This document shows, one piece after another, positions 37,499 to 46,681 of a DNA stretch of 64,000 nucleotides. The stretch is taken from positions 37,059-101,058 of the forward strand of contig JANLZB010000019.1 in assembly GCA_031366005.1 (NCBI GenBank), given 5' to 3'. A program made the position numbers and the translations under genes. Position 1 is the first letter of the stretch. Every line of letters starts with the position of its first letter. The stretch is from JANLUX01 sp031366005 (GTDB lineage Bacteria > Bacteroidota > Bacteroidia > AKYH767-A > OLB10). The notes beneath the pieces are model-generated. The model had not been told where the DNA came from. It worked only from the letters and a program-made list of their open reading frames with translations, and made no database searches.

Positions 37499-38053
37499 TT
37501 ACTTCTTCGCTGCTGATTTACCTGCCTTACGTCTTAATGCCTCACCCACAAACTTAATACCTTTTCCTTTGTATGGCTCAGGCTCACGTAACGACCGAAT
37601 CTTAGCCGCCACTTGTCCTATCAATTGCTTGTCATGACTTTCCAAAGTAATAATTGGGTTCTGACCTTTCTCCTGGCGTGTTGCAACTTTTATTTCTTTT
37701 GGTAATTCAAACACCACATGGTGAGAATAACCCAATACAAGATCCAACATCTGACCTTGGTTAGTTGCACGGTAACCAACACCCACCAGCTCTTGTTCTT
37801 TTTTCCAGCCGGAGGAAACACCCACTACCATATTATTGATAAGGGCACGGTATAAACCATGTTGTGCTTTATGTCTTTTTTGCTCCGTTGCGCGATCCAG
37901 AATTACCTCTGTTCCTTCAACTTTTACATTAATTCCATCTTCTATTTTTTGTGTTAGCGTTCCCTTAGGTCCTTTTACTGATACTATTGAATCAGCAACT
38001 GAAACCTGAACACCATTTGGAATTGGTACCGGAAGTTTTCCTACTCGTGACAT
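37499..38053 (-). CDS. rplF: 50S ribosomal protein L6
   Basis: The 184-residue L6 has two repeated domains and the signatures SVKGPKGTL, GVGYRA and EPYKGKGIKF. It binds 23S rRNA near the sarcin-ricin loop. It lies 52 bp after rpsH across a short CTTGATAC-type repeat. Confidence 0.97.
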   Translation of the reverse strand: MSRVGKLPVPIPNGVQVSVADSIVSVKGPKGTLTQKIEDGINVKVEGTEVILDRATEQKRHKAQHGLYRALINNMVVGVSSGWKKEQELVGVGYRATNQGQMLDLVLGYSHHVVFELPKEIKVATRQEKGQNPIITLESHDKQLIGQVAAKIRSLREPEPYKGKGIKFVGEALRRKAGKSAAKK

Positions 38054-38105
38054 TTTCTTAATCTATTTTTTTCTTGATACTATCTACTTGATACTTGATA
38101 CTTCT

Positions 38106-38504
38106 TTAATATATATAACAAATAACCTCGCCACCAACTTTCAACTGGCGTGCTTCTTTATCTGTCATCATTCCCTGTGAAGTCGAAATAATTGCTACAC
38201 CTAACCCATTGATAACGCGTGGAAGCTTATCTGCATGAACATACTTACGTAAACCAGGACGACTCACTCTTCTTATTTTAGTGATTGCAGATTGCTTGCT
38301 AACCGGATTGTATTTCAAGGCAATCTTAATATTGCCTTGCTTATTCTCCGAATCCTCAAATTTATAGTTGGTGATATACCCTTTATCAAAAAGAATTTTA
38401 GTGATTTCTTTTTTTGTATTGGATGCAGGTATTTCCACTATACGATGATTTGCTTTTGAAGCATTTCGTACCCGGGTTAAGTAATCTGCTATTGGATCTG
38501 TCAT
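38106..38504 (-). CDS. rpsH: 30S ribosomal protein S8
   Basis: The 132-residue S8 shows [14 protein letters not shown], the [12 protein letters not shown] loop and the C-terminal [21 protein letters not shown]8 is the usual autoregulator of spc operons through an rplE-region RNA mimic of its 16S site; I could not identify such a site by eye. The gap to rpsN is 119 bp, unusually long. Confidence 0.97.
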   Translation of the reverse strand: MTDPIADYLTRVRNASKANHRIVEIPASNTKKEITKILFDKGYITNYKFEDSENKQGNIKIALKYNPVSKQSAITKIRRVSRPGLRKYVHADKLPRVINGLGVAIISTSQGMMTDKEARQLKVGGEVICYIY

Positions 38505-38623
38505 TGTTTAAGATTCTTTTTGTTGTACTGAATTATTTTCCTTTTATTTTTTCTTGGCAACTATTTTTTCTTGCCAACTGCTAACTGATTTATTTCCTGC
38601 CGACTGTAAACTGTCAACTGTTT

Positions 38624-38893
38624 TTACCAGCTTGCCTTAGTTATCCCGGCAATTTTTCCATTTAAAGCCATCTGACGAAACATCAACCTGCTTATACCAA
38701 ACTGGCGGATGTAACCACGTGGACGACCTGTTAATTTACAACGGTTACGAACCCTCACAGGAGATGCGTTACGAGGAAGTTTTTGCAATCCCTCATAATC
38801 ATTTGCTTCTTTCAAAGCTTTACGCTTTTCAGCATATTTCTCAACTGTTCTTATTCTTTTCAGCTCACGCGCTTTTATTGACTCTTTTGACAT
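38624..38893 (-). CDS. rpsN: 30S ribosomal protein S14, zinc-free type
   Basis: The 89-residue S14 has the long form without CxxC pairs ([38 protein letters not shown]). It assembles in the 30S head. It lies 6 bp after rplE; a 119-bp gap with ACTGTAAACTG repeats separates it from rpsH. Confidence 0.97.
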   Translation of the reverse strand: MSKESIKARELKRIRTVEKYAEKRKALKEANDYEGLQKLPRNASPVRVRNRCKLTGRPRGYIRQFGISRLMFRQMALNGKIAGITKASW

Positions 38894-38899
38894 GCGTAA

Positions 38900-39457
38900 T
38901 TATTTACCTTGGTTTTTAAATGGCATTCCAAATTCTTTAAGCAATTCTAATGCTTCGTTATCTTTAGGAGCAGTAGTCACAAAGGTGATATCCATTCCTG
39001 TAATTTTATTTACTTTATCAATATCAATTTCCGGGAAAATGATTTGTTCAGTCACGCCAAGTGTATAATTGCCTCGTCCGTCAAATCCTTTATCATTTAT
39101 TCCTTTAAAATCACGAATCCGTGGCAATGCAACAGAGATCAAACGATCAAGAAATTCGTACATCCTGTCACCTCTCAACGTAACCCGCACACCAATAGGC
39201 ACACCAGCACGAAGTTTGAAGTTTGAAATGTCTTTTTTGGATTTTGTTGAAACTGCCTTCTGACCAGTAAAAGTGCTCATCTCATTGATAGCGCTCTCAA
39301 TCATTTTCTTATCAGTAACAGCATCACCCACACCCTGGTTAAGACAGATTTTTGTTAATTGCGGAACTTGCATTGAGCTTTTATAGCCAAAGCGCTCTCT
39401 AAGATTTTTTATAATCTCAGTTTTATATTTTTCTTTTAATCTTGGTGTATAACTCAT
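38900..39457 (-). CDS. rplE: 50S ribosomal protein L5
   Basis: The 185-residue L5 binds 5S rRNA and contacts P-site tRNA. It has [35 protein letters not shown] (about 107-126) and [16 protein letters not shown]. Its start overlaps the rplX stop by 4 bp. Confidence 0.97.
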   Translation of the reverse strand: MSYTPRLKEKYKTEIIKNLRERFGYKSSMQVPQLTKICLNQGVGDAVTDKKMIESAINEMSTFTGQKAVSTKSKKDISNFKLRAGVPIGVRVTLRGDRMYEFLDRLISVALPRIRDFKGINDKGFDGRGNYTLGVTEQIIFPEIDIDKVNKITGMDITFVTTAPKDNEALELLKEFGMPFKNQGK

Positions 39458-39795
39458 GATTTAATAACCTCCCCTGATTTTTTTGCATAGCGAACTAATT
39501 TTCCGTCCACTACTTTGCGACCAACTCTTGTGGGTTTTCCACCCTTAGGATCAACAAGCATTAAATTTGAAAGATGAATCGGTGCTTCTTTTTTAACAAT
39601 TCCTCCCTGTGTATTTTTTGCATTCGGGCGACTGTGTTTTGACACCATGTTCACTTTTTCAACAAATGCCCTATTCTCCGTAGGAATAACATCCAGCACT
39701 TTTCCCTGCTGGCCTTTTGAATCCCCGCTTATTACCTTCACCATATCGCCTTTGCGAATTTTCAGCTTTGGCTGTTGTATTTTTTTACTTTCCAT
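39454..39795 (-). CDS. rplX: 50S ribosomal protein L24
   Basis: The 113-residue L24 has the KOW motif ([20 protein letters not shown]) and the SHL-type RNA-binding tail. It initiates 50S assembly. It lies 2 bp after rplN and overlaps rplE. Confidence 0.97.
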   Translation of the reverse strand: MESKKIQQPKLKIRKGDMVKVISGDSKGQQGKVLDVIPTENRAFVEKVNMVSKHSRPNAKNTQGGIVKKEAPIHLSNLMLVDPKGGKPTRVGRKVVDGKLVRYAKKSGEVIKS

Positions 39796-39797
39796 TT

Positions 39798-40166
39798 TTA
39801 TAATACCTCTGGTGCTAACGAAACGATTTTCATAAATTGTTTTTCACGAAGCTCACGTGCTACCGGTCCAAAAATACGGGTACCACGTAATTCATCCTGA
39901 TTGTTTAAGAGTACCACTGCATTGTCGTCAAACCGGATGTAAGAACCATCATTCCGTCTTACTTCTTTGTTCACACGAACAACAACAGCTTTTGATACCG
40001 TGCCCTTTTTTATATTCCCTGAAGGAAGAGCATTTTTTACTGTTACCACTATTTTATCTCCAAGACTTGCATAGCGCTTTCTCGTTCCGCCTAATACACG
40101 AATACAAAGTACTTCCTTTGCTCCGCTGTTATCAGCCACCACTAATCTACTTTCCTGCTGTATCAT
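39798..40166 (-). CDS. rplN: 50S ribosomal protein L14, first gene of the leftward operon
   Basis: The 122-residue L14 starts [19 protein letters not shown] and carries [13 protein letters not shown] near the C-terminus. It lies at the 50S-30S interface. In most Bacteroidota rpsQ, rpmC, rplP and the S10 genes precede rplN on one transcript; here rplN is first and has its own promoter and ~65-nt leader (40205-40264), so the S10 half is elsewhere in the genome. Confidence 0.97.
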   Translation of the reverse strand: MIQQESRLVVADNSGAKEVLCIRVLGGTRKRYASLGDKIVVTVKNALPSGNIKKGTVSKAVVVRVNKEVRRNDGSYIRFDDNAVVLLNNQDELRGTRIFGPVARELREKQFMKIVSLAPEVL

Positions 40167-40204
40167 TTTGACATTCAGTTATTTGTTAAAGCGTTTTCTC
40201 GGGA

Positions 40205-40264
40205 AAACACACTCTTCCCCTAAAAAGGGACGGCAAAAGTAACAAATCTTTTGATTTATTCAAG
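40205..40264 (-). promoter_or_regulatory. Promoter and leader of the rplN operon (copy A of a 60-bp inverted repeat)
   Basis: Read leftward: CTTG at 40264-40261, 19 bp spacing, then the Bacteroidota -7 box TACTTTTG at 40241-40234. The predicted start is about 4 nt later. The transcribed part includes TTTTTAGGGGAAGAGT (40226-40211). About 55 of 60 positions match the rpsD promoter at 44040-44099 in opposite orientation. Confidence 0.88.
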
Positions 40265-40421
40265 ATGTGAAAAAAATAAATTGTCAACACGTTTATAGTA
40301 TTTAAAAACTTCCTGGTTTTCCCTCTCAAAATAAAAGATTTTTGAGAATAAAAATTAAGCAAATAATAAAAAGTCAAACCATATTATTACAAGATTCACT
40401 TTATAGAAATTAATGAAATGA

Positions 40422-40460
40422 TAAAAATAAAGCCGGATGTATTCAAGGCATCCGGCTTTA
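40422..40460 (-). terminator. Terminator after the 924-residue T9SS protein gene
   Basis: AAAGCCGGATG pairs perfectly with CATCCGGCTTT around a 9-nt loop. On the minus strand it is followed by TATTTTTAT. It lies about 20 bp past the stop at 40478. Confidence 0.9.
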
Positions 40461-40477
40461 TAAAGCGTTATTAACTT

Positions 40478-43252
40478 TTAATTCTTCACCACAGTTTTTC
40501 TGTAAACCTCATCATTGATTTTTATTTCGAGAAGATACATTCCGGGCTCGTACTTCATCATATCAACATCAATATTTGAAACATTGTTTAACTGTTTATT
40601 TTCAAATACAGTTGCTCCTGATGCTTGTGACAATCTTACCTCCACTTTATTTTTTAATCTATTGAAATTAATATTCAGATTACGTGTAACAGGATTTGGA
40701 TAAATAGAAATTCCTGCATTCTGCAATTCATTAATTCCAATGGTTGTTACATTAATTGAAGTGATTGCAGTACATCCGTTCACTGTAACATGTACTTCAT
40801 ACAATCCATTTTGACTAATGGTTAATGTTTGAGACGTTGCACCCGCAATCATATTTCCATTCAGATACCATTGATTACCTGTGCTTGCTGATGAAGTAAG
40901 AGTAGTTCCTGTCTGAATAATGGCAGGCTGTTGAGGTGTTGTGGTAATATTTAAAGGAACGAGTGCACTGTAGCATCCCTCAAATACTTCCCAATCATAA
41001 AAATAATAATATTGCTGAGAAGTATTAAAGAACGGGTTTAAAAAGCCAGTGATAGAAAGCGGACTGTTGCTGTTAGTATAAGGATAAGCGATGGAACCTC
41101 CATTGAAATTATATTTTAAAAGGACACTTCCAGCTCCAAGTCTCAATTGATAACCCATACCCGGAATTAATTCTTTTCCAATAGTAACAGCTGTTTTGCT
41201 TGCTGATGCTGTGACAGTTACTTTTATCGAATCTCCCAACAGGGTGCCTGTGTTATCAACGAGATATAATATCAGTTTACCTGATTGATATGGATAAAAA
41301 TAAATTTTGTCGAGTGTACAGGGTCGGGTTACATCAAACTGCAAACCATAGCTTGCATTTGATGATTGATTGGAAGAACCAATTGCATTAGATACCGGAC
41401 CTACATGTTCTGTAACACCTGCTTTTTCGGCAGCATAAAATGTAGTATCACCAATTATATAAGTTGAAAATGGATTTCCTGTAAACAAAGTGTTACCGCC
41501 ACTTGACATATTAAACCATGCAATACTCTGGCTTCCAGTAGCAGTTATGCTGATAGTGTCATTGGCACAGGCTATTGTATCATTAACTATAGGAGTGTTA
41601 ACATTAAGAACGCCTACAGTTAAGATGGAAGAACTATCAGGCTCACAACCACCACTGGTTACTATAGCCTGGTATTGAATTCCTGAAGAAGGAAAAGCCT
41701 CATAAACGGTCGAGTCATTTCCTGTTCCTGTTTCATTTACCCATCCTGTTCCTGTATTGCTCTGCCATTGTACATGACCTACACTGCCTGATAAAGTTAG
41801 TACCGTAGATTTGCCTGCACATATTGTATCTAAAGAAGAAGCAGCAACACCTGATTGCGATTGAGGTCCCACATCAATAAATACGGTATCACGATTAGAA
41901 CAACTTCCTTCATCACCTATGACAATATATGTAACCGGTGCACCAGGTGATGCAGTAACTGTATCTCCGGTTGTGGAACTCAATGCTGTATTTGGACTCC
42001 ATGTATAGGTATAATTTGGATTAGCACTTGAAGCAATTAAGATGCTTGAGTCGCCTGCACATAAAGCCACGGGATGTGCAGTTATAGTTATAGGATCAGC
42101 GAAAGTAACAGTCACATCAATCGGTACTCGTGGACTTGAACAACCTAATCCAAGAAATGGTATTGTCATACCAGGATTTAATGCGTTTATACTATATAGA
42201 GCTGCACCCCAATCTGTCGCATCATTATGATCTAAATTTCCTTGTCTTGAGACACTGCTTCCACTCGGAATAACATTATTAAGGGGATTACCTATCCACT
42301 GCGATCCTATGGTGTATGTAATGCCATTAATTACAAGACTCGCACTTTGTATTGCCGAAGCAGGATAATCCCATACTACAAATTCCACTAAAACATTGTT
42401 ATTATCTATGATAGCTACCCATCCGCCAAAATTTGGACCACTGGTCCATAAGATATTAGTTCCCCAGTATAAAGGTGCTGCTGAAACATCATTCCAGCTC
42501 ATGATATCGCCAGCTGCCATCACCCCACTCAGGGTTTGCACAATTGGATTTACAGAATTTATATTAGCATAATCATTACTCACTGCAACCTTCCAGCCGG
42601 TTACATCTACAGGATAATGAGCAACATTCATAATTTCGATGTCATCACCACCGTTAAAGTCATCTAGATCTGCTTCTGTCACCAAAATAGGAGAAGATTT
42701 TCCGCAACCTACAAGTGAAGTATTATCTGCAAGGTAAAGCGTTGTAGTTGCAGGTATATAAGTATTAAATGGTGAACCCGAGCCAATAGGACAGTCACTA
42801 ATTGAATCAGAATACCATTGTAATATCCCATTTCCAGAGCCAGTAACTGTAACCATTCCGGGCCCGCATCTGGTAGCGCCAATCCCAGTAGGAACAGGTA
42901 TAATTCCTACTGTAATTGTAATTATATTGGATGAATCAGGTGTACAAACTCCATTTGTAACAAGCGCACGGTAACTTTTGGTTGCACCCGGGATAACCTG
43001 ATAATTGTCAGTTGTTGCACCAGTACCTGTTTCGTTAATCCAGTTAGTACCATCAAAACTTTGCCATTGAATGGATCCTATATATCCGGTTAAATTCAAC
43101 ACTGTTGAGTCCTCATAACAAATAGAATCTGTTTGAAGAGAAGCGGTACCTGCAACCGAACAGCCAGATGATGAAAAATTCATTATAGCTTTACTTTCAT
43201 AGTTGCAAACACATATTAATAATGTAATTAATAAGTATAAATTTTTTTTCAT
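40478..43252 (-). CDS. T9SS-exported protein with lamin-tail and Ig-like domains
   Basis: The 924-residue protein has a signal peptide (about 1-23). Ig-like repeats open with a QTDSICYEDSTVLNLTG pattern that recurs near residue 475. A lamin-tail domain covers about 190-330 (TEADLDDFNGGDDIEI; VDVTGWKVAV). The C-terminal type A T9SS sorting domain starts at ISIYPNPVTRNL. Such proteins are surface-attached or released; no enzymatic motif is visible. It separates the two halves of the split ribosomal operon and has its own terminator. Confidence 0.9.
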   Translation of the reverse strand: MKKNLYLLITLLICVCNYESKAIMNFSSSGCSVAGTASLQTDSICYEDSTVLNLTGYIGSIQWQSFDGTNWINETGTGATTDNYQVIPGATKSYRALVTNGVCTPDSSNIITITVGIIPVPTGIGATRCGPGMVTVTGSGNGILQWYSDSISDCPIGSGSPFNTYIPATTTLYLADNTSLVGCGKSSPILVTEADLDDFNGGDDIEIMNVAHYPVDVTGWKVAVSNDYANINSVNPIVQTLSGVMAAGDIMSWNDVSAAPLYWGTNILWTSGPNFGGWVAIIDNNNVLVEFVVWDYPASAIQSASLVINGITYTIGSQWIGNPLNNVIPSGSSVSRQGNLDHNDATDWGAALYSINALNPGMTIPFLGLGCSSPRVPIDVTVTFADPITITAHPVALCAGDSSILIASSANPNYTYTWSPNTALSSTTGDTVTASPGAPVTYIVIGDEGSCSNRDTVFIDVGPQSQSGVAASSLDTICAGKSTVLTLSGSVGHVQWQSNTGTGWVNETGTGNDSTVYEAFPSSGIQYQAIVTSGGCEPDSSSILTVGVLNVNTPIVNDTIACANDTISITATGSQSIAWFNMSSGGNTLFTGNPFSTYIIGDTTFYAAEKAGVTEHVGPVSNAIGSSNQSSNASYGLQFDVTRPCTLDKIYFYPYQSGKLILYLVDNTGTLLGDSIKVTVTASASKTAVTIGKELIPGMGYQLRLGAGSVLLKYNFNGGSIAYPYTNSNSPLSITGFLNPFFNTSQQYYYFYDWEVFEGCYSALVPLNITTTPQQPAIIQTGTTLTSSASTGNQWYLNGNMIAGATSQTLTISQNGLYEVHVTVNGCTAITSINVTTIGINELQNAGISIYPNPVTRNLNINFNRLKNKVEVRLSQASGATVFENKQLNNVSNIDVDMMKYEPGMYLLEIKINDEVYRKTVVKN

Positions 43253-43363
43253 GGTTATGAGTTTTTAATTATGGATCCAATAATAAAAAGAGTTTCTTAA
43301 TAATTGAAAATTTTAACAATATTTATTCACTGATTAATATTTTAATAAAAACACTATAAAGAT

Positions 43364-43810
43364 TTATCTTTTAATTAATCTTCTGTGATAATTAATTTGA
43401 CCAAGATGATAATTAAAATGACCGAAAAGATGAATTAACATATTTTCTATGGTTACTTCCCTTCCATGTTTTTCAAGAGGAAATTTCTTTTCAAAATCCG
43501 CATCCGGAATTTTATTAATGGTGTCAATTACAATCTTAGTCGTATCTTCTATTTGGGAAATTAATTCTTTTCGTGGAATATTTTTCAATGTAAATTCGCT
43601 TTCACGGTTACGGACATAACCGGTGTTGTCCAGGGTTGCCCCGATAAAATGATTTAAATTACCTATCAAATGAAGGCAGAGGTTTCCCGCACTGTTACTA
43701 ATTTCTCCATTAATGACCCACAGTGAAGTTTCATTCTCATATAAATTTATTTCATCTTTAAGTTTGATCAAATCTCTTTCAAACATTTCGAGCAGGGTCT
43801 GTTTAAGCAT
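43364..43810 (-). CDS. DinB-like (DUF1572) four-helix protein
   Basis: The 148-residue protein matches the DinB/DUF1572 superfamily: a four-helix bundle with His residues at metal-ligand positions (NLCLHLIGNLNHFIGA; LIHLFGHFNYHLGQINYH). These proteins are often metal-dependent thiol or bacillithiol transferases, or have no known role. I use ATG 43810; an upstream in-frame ATG at 43900 adds 30 residues with no family support. It lies between the T9SS protein gene and the rpsD promoter, pointing away from rpsD. Confidence 0.85.
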   Translation of the reverse strand: MLKQTLLEMFERDLIKLKDEINLYENETSLWVINGEISNSAGNLCLHLIGNLNHFIGATLDNTGYVRNRESEFTLKNIPRKELISQIEDTTKIVIDTINKIPDADFEKKFPLEKHGREVTIENMLIHLFGHFNYHLGQINYHRRLIKR

Positions 43811-44039
43811 ATTTTTAATGAATAGGTGGTAAAAATAAAATATTTCATTTGGGATATTCCGTGTGGCATCAATCCAGAAATAAAATAAATCATTTTTCAA
43901 AAATCTCCGAATGAGGGGATTCAGTTCTTGACTCAGTTACTTGGCAATGAATATGGACGGTTGATAAAAGAGCCTCGGGTGGTTGATAATGAGTATTATG
44001 CCTCGCTTTTTTTAAGTTGAATGAATATTTTATGAACAG
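43811..44039. other. Spacer between the DinB-like gene and the rpsD promoter
   Basis: About 230 bp of A+T-rich sequence between divergent genes. I see no gene. The promoter and 5' leader of rpsD follow directly at 44040. Confidence 0.5.
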
Positions 44040-44099
44040 CTTGATTTAATTAAAAGATTTGTTACTTTTGCCGTCCGTTTTTAGGGGAAGAGTATGTTT
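44040..44099 (+). promoter_or_regulatory. Promoter and leader of rpsD-rpoA-rplQ (copy B of a 60-bp inverted repeat)
   Basis: CTTG at 44040-44043, 19 bp, then the -7 box TACTTTTG at 44063-44070; transcription should start near 44075 and leave a ~77-nt leader. The leader contains TTTTTAGGGGAAGAGT (44078-44093), identical to the rplN leader. Spacing and boxes match the rplN promoter base for base. Confidence 0.88.
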
Positions 44100-44151
44100 A
44101 TTGAAAAAAGCCCTGAAAATTCAAAAATAATAAAATCCCAAAGTAGTTGTA

Positions 44152-44757
44152 ATGGCAAGATACATAGGACCTAAAACAAGAATATCACGAAAATTTCGTG
44201 AACCGATTTTCGGAGCTGATAAATCATACGAAAAACGTAATTATCCTCCCGGGCAACATGGTTTGAATAAGAAACGCAGTAAACTTTCGGAATATGCAAC
44301 TCAGTTAAAAGAGAAACAGAAAGTAAAATACACCTACGGTATACTGGAACGCCAGTTTGCAAAGATTTTTGACCGTGCATCACGCACTGAAGGAATTACA
44401 GGTGAGAATCTTTTAAAGTTGATTGAGTCACGCCTTGATAATGTGGTTTATCGTTTGGGAATTGCTCCATCACGCTCTGCAGCACGCCAACTGGTTTCGC
44501 ATTGTCACATTACGGTAAATGGTGAGGTGGTGAACATTGCTTCTTATACTTTAAGAGCAGGTGATGTGGTAGCTGTGCGTGAAAAATCAAAATCATTACC
44601 TGTCATTGCTGATGCATTGGCTGCCAGAATGGGTAAGCATAGCTGGTTAGAGTGGGATGGCACACAAATGACTGGTCGCTTTTTGAATGCTCCTGCACGC
44701 GAAGAAATCACTGAGAATATTAAAGAGCAGTTGATTGTCGAGCTTTATTCTAAGTAG
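44152..44757 (+). CDS. rpsD: 30S ribosomal protein S4
   Basis: The 201-residue S4 nucleates 30S assembly. It shows the N-terminal [20 protein letters not shown], an S4 RNA-binding domain ([31 protein letters not shown]) and no zinc Cys cluster. It normally follows rpsK in one operon; here it leads a separate rightward unit with its own promoter. S4 is a common autoregulator, so the conserved leader is a candidate target. Confidence 0.97.
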   Translation: MARYIGPKTRISRKFREPIFGADKSYEKRNYPPGQHGLNKKRSKLSEYATQLKEKQKVKYTYGILERQFAKIFDRASRTEGITGENLLKLIESRLDNVVYRLGIAPSRSAARQLVSHCHITVNGEVVNIASYTLRAGDVVAVREKSKSLPVIADALAARMGKHSWLEWDGTQMTGRFLNAPAREEITENIKEQLIVELYSK

Positions 44758-44761
44758 TGAG

Positions 44762-44782
44762 TTTAATCCCGGTGAACCGGGA
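44762..44782. repeat. Short palindrome between rpsD and rpoA
   Basis: TCCCGGT and ACCGGGA flank two bases, a perfect 7-bp-stem hairpin a few bases after the rpsD stop. There is no U-tract, so it is more likely an RNA processing or stability hairpin. Confidence 0.7.
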
Positions 44783-44850
44783 AATGCAGCGACAACAGAA
44801 TTTGAGATTTTATTACATTAAAATATAAACATAAAACAAAAAAAATAAAC

Positions 44851-45843
44851 ATGCCGATATTAGCTTTCCAGCGCCCCGACAAAGTAATAATGAACCATGC
44901 AACCGAAACATTCGGGCAATTTGAATTTCGCCCCCTTGAACCAGGTTATGGAATTACTGTTGGTAATGCGCTGCGCAGAATTCTGCTCAATTCACTTGAG
45001 GGATATGCTATTACATCCATTAAAGTGGGTGGAGTTGACCATGAGTTTTCTACTATCAAAGGTGTGGTGGAAGATGTTACTGAAATGATTCTGAACCTGA
45101 AACAGGTTCGTTTTAAACGCCAGATTGAAGGAACCGACACCGAAAAAGTTCATATTACTGTAAATGGCAAAGAAACCTTTACTGCTGGTGATATTGCAAA
45201 GCACACCACTGCATTCCAGGTTTTAAATCCTGATTTTATTATCTGCCACATGGATCCCAGCGTTAAGTTGCAGATTGATGTTACTATTGAGCAAGGACGT
45301 GGTTATGTTCCTTCAGAAGAAAATAAGAGCAACAGCGCTCCGATAGGAACTATTGCTATTGATGCCATCTTCACCCCAATTCGTAATGTGAAATATCATA
45401 TTGAGAATTTCCGTGTGGAGCAAAAAACTGATTACGAAAAGTTAATTATCGAAATTACTTCTGATGGATCTATTCATCCAAAAGAAGCTTTGAAAGAAGC
45501 AGCTGAAATTTTAATTCATCACTTCATGCTGTTCTCTGATGAGAAAATTACTTTAGAAAGCAAACCAAAACAACCGGTTGAAGAATTAGACGAAAACACA
45601 TTGCACATGCGCCAGTTGCTGAAAAGCAAATTAGTGGATATGGATTTAAGTGTGCGTGCCTTGAATTGCTTAAAGGCTGCTGATGTGGATACGCTTGGTG
45701 ACTTGGTAAGCTTCACAAAAGCTGATTTGTTAAAGTTCAGAAACTTTGGTAAAAAGTCATTGACTGAATTGGAAGAATTAGTAAGAAGCAAAAGCTTAAC
45801 CTTCGGAATGAATGTTGGTAAGTTTATGTTAGATAAAGACTAA
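44851..45843 (+). CDS. rpoA: DNA-directed RNA polymerase alpha subunit
   Basis: The 330-residue alpha subunit has the N-terminal dimerisation domain ([22 protein letters not shown] region, about 33-54) and a C-terminal helix-hairpin domain ([31 protein letters not shown]) that contacts upstream DNA and regulators. It lies 93 bp after rpsD in the rightward unit. Confidence 0.97.
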   Translation: MPILAFQRPDKVIMNHATETFGQFEFRPLEPGYGITVGNALRRILLNSLEGYAITSIKVGGVDHEFSTIKGVVEDVTEMILNLKQVRFKRQIEGTDTEKVHITVNGKETFTAGDIAKHTTAFQVLNPDFIICHMDPSVKLQIDVTIEQGRGYVPSEENKSNSAPIGTIAIDAIFTPIRNVKYHIENFRVEQKTDYEKLIIEITSDGSIHPKEALKEAAEILIHHFMLFSDEKITLESKPKQPVEELDENTLHMRQLLKSKLVDMDLSVRALNCLKAADVDTLGDLVSFTKADLLKFRNFGKKSLTELEELVRSKSLTFGMNVGKFMLDKD

Positions 45844-45885
45844 TTGAACTTAGGATTTTTGATATTTAGGATTTAAGGATTTAAA

Positions 45886-45906
45886 ATTCTCCCGATACAT
45901 CGGGAT
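45886..45906. repeat. Short palindrome between rpoA and rplQ
   Basis: TCCCGAT and ATCGGGA flank two bases, in the 87-bp gap between rpoA and rplQ. It mirrors the palindrome between rpsD and rpoA in size and position. Confidence 0.7.
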
Positions 45907-45930
45907 TAAAATTTATAATTAAAAAAAGAA

Positions 45931-46446
45931 ATGCGTCACGGAAAAAAGAATAATCATCTCGGAAGGACTCAGCCACATCGTGCCGCGATGTTGAGTAACA
46001 TGGCTTCGTCATTGATAAAGCACAAAAGGATTTTTACAACCCTTGCAAAAGCAAAAGCTTTAAGAGTGTATGTGGAGCCTTTGCTAACTAAAGGTAAAAC
46101 TGACAGTACACATTCTCGCAGAATTGTGTTTAGTTATCTGCAGGATAAAGAAGCTATCACAACTTTATTCCGTGATGTGGCAGTAAAGATTGCTGACCGT
46201 CCGGGTGGATATACGCGCATCATTAAAACAGGCAACCGCCCAGGTGATGCTGCAGAAATGGCTATGATGGAATTAGTTGATTTCAATGAATTATTAACAT
46301 CAGAAAAATCGCCTAAGAAAACAGCGGCTAAGAAAACGACTCGCAGACGTTCTGCTGCTAAAAAGAAAACTAGCGAGTCTCCTAAAAAGACTGCTAAAGC
46401 TAAAAAAGAAGAAGGCGGAGCAGAAGAAACAAAAAGTGAAGAATAA
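45931..46446 (+). CDS. rplQ: 50S ribosomal protein L17 with charged C-terminal tail
   Basis: The 171-residue L17 has the normal ~115-residue core ([40 protein letters not shown]). An extra ~50-residue tail follows, rich in Lys, Thr, Ala and finally Glu ([30 protein letters not shown]). Such tails are seen in Bacteroidota L17. It is the last gene of the unit, with a terminator 25 bp later. Confidence 0.97.
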   Translation: MRHGKKNNHLGRTQPHRAAMLSNMASSLIKHKRIFTTLAKAKALRVYVEPLLTKGKTDSTHSRRIVFSYLQDKEAITTLFRDVAVKIADRPGGYTRIIKTGNRPGDAAEMAMMELVDFNELLTSEKSPKKTAAKKTTRRRSAAKKKTSESPKKTAKAKKEEGGAEETKSEE

Positions 46447-46470
46447 ATAAAATTTAGAAAATAATGATGG

Positions 46471-46500
46471 AAAGCTCTGGCGATGGTCAGGGCTTTTTTG
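46471..46500 (+). terminator. Terminator after rplQ
   Basis: AAAGCTCTG pairs with CAGGGCTTT (one G-T pair) around an 8-nt loop and is followed by TTTTTTG. Confidence 0.9.
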
Positions 46501-46525
46501 TTTGGTTGTTTTCAAATACCCGCTT

Positions 46526-46671
46526 CGTCATTCAGGAGGAAACCTGTCAGATAGAAGCAGATAGCACGTAAACCGGCAGACCTGTTGCAATCACTTTACC
46601 TCCTCTGCCCTTGCTCCTGCGTAAATAACAAGCTGCGTACATCTATATGACAGGTTTCCTCCTGAATGACG
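46526..46671. repeat. 146-bp element with 24-bp perfect terminal inverted repeats (MITE-like)
   Basis: The ends 46526-46549 and 46648-46671 are perfect complements (outer part CGTCATTCAGGAGGAAACC), and pairing continues inward with one mismatch. The 98-bp interior codes for nothing. No obvious target-site duplication is visible. It sits between the rplQ terminator and the kelch protein gene. Confidence 0.88.
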
Positions 46672-46681
46672 GTTCCCGACT

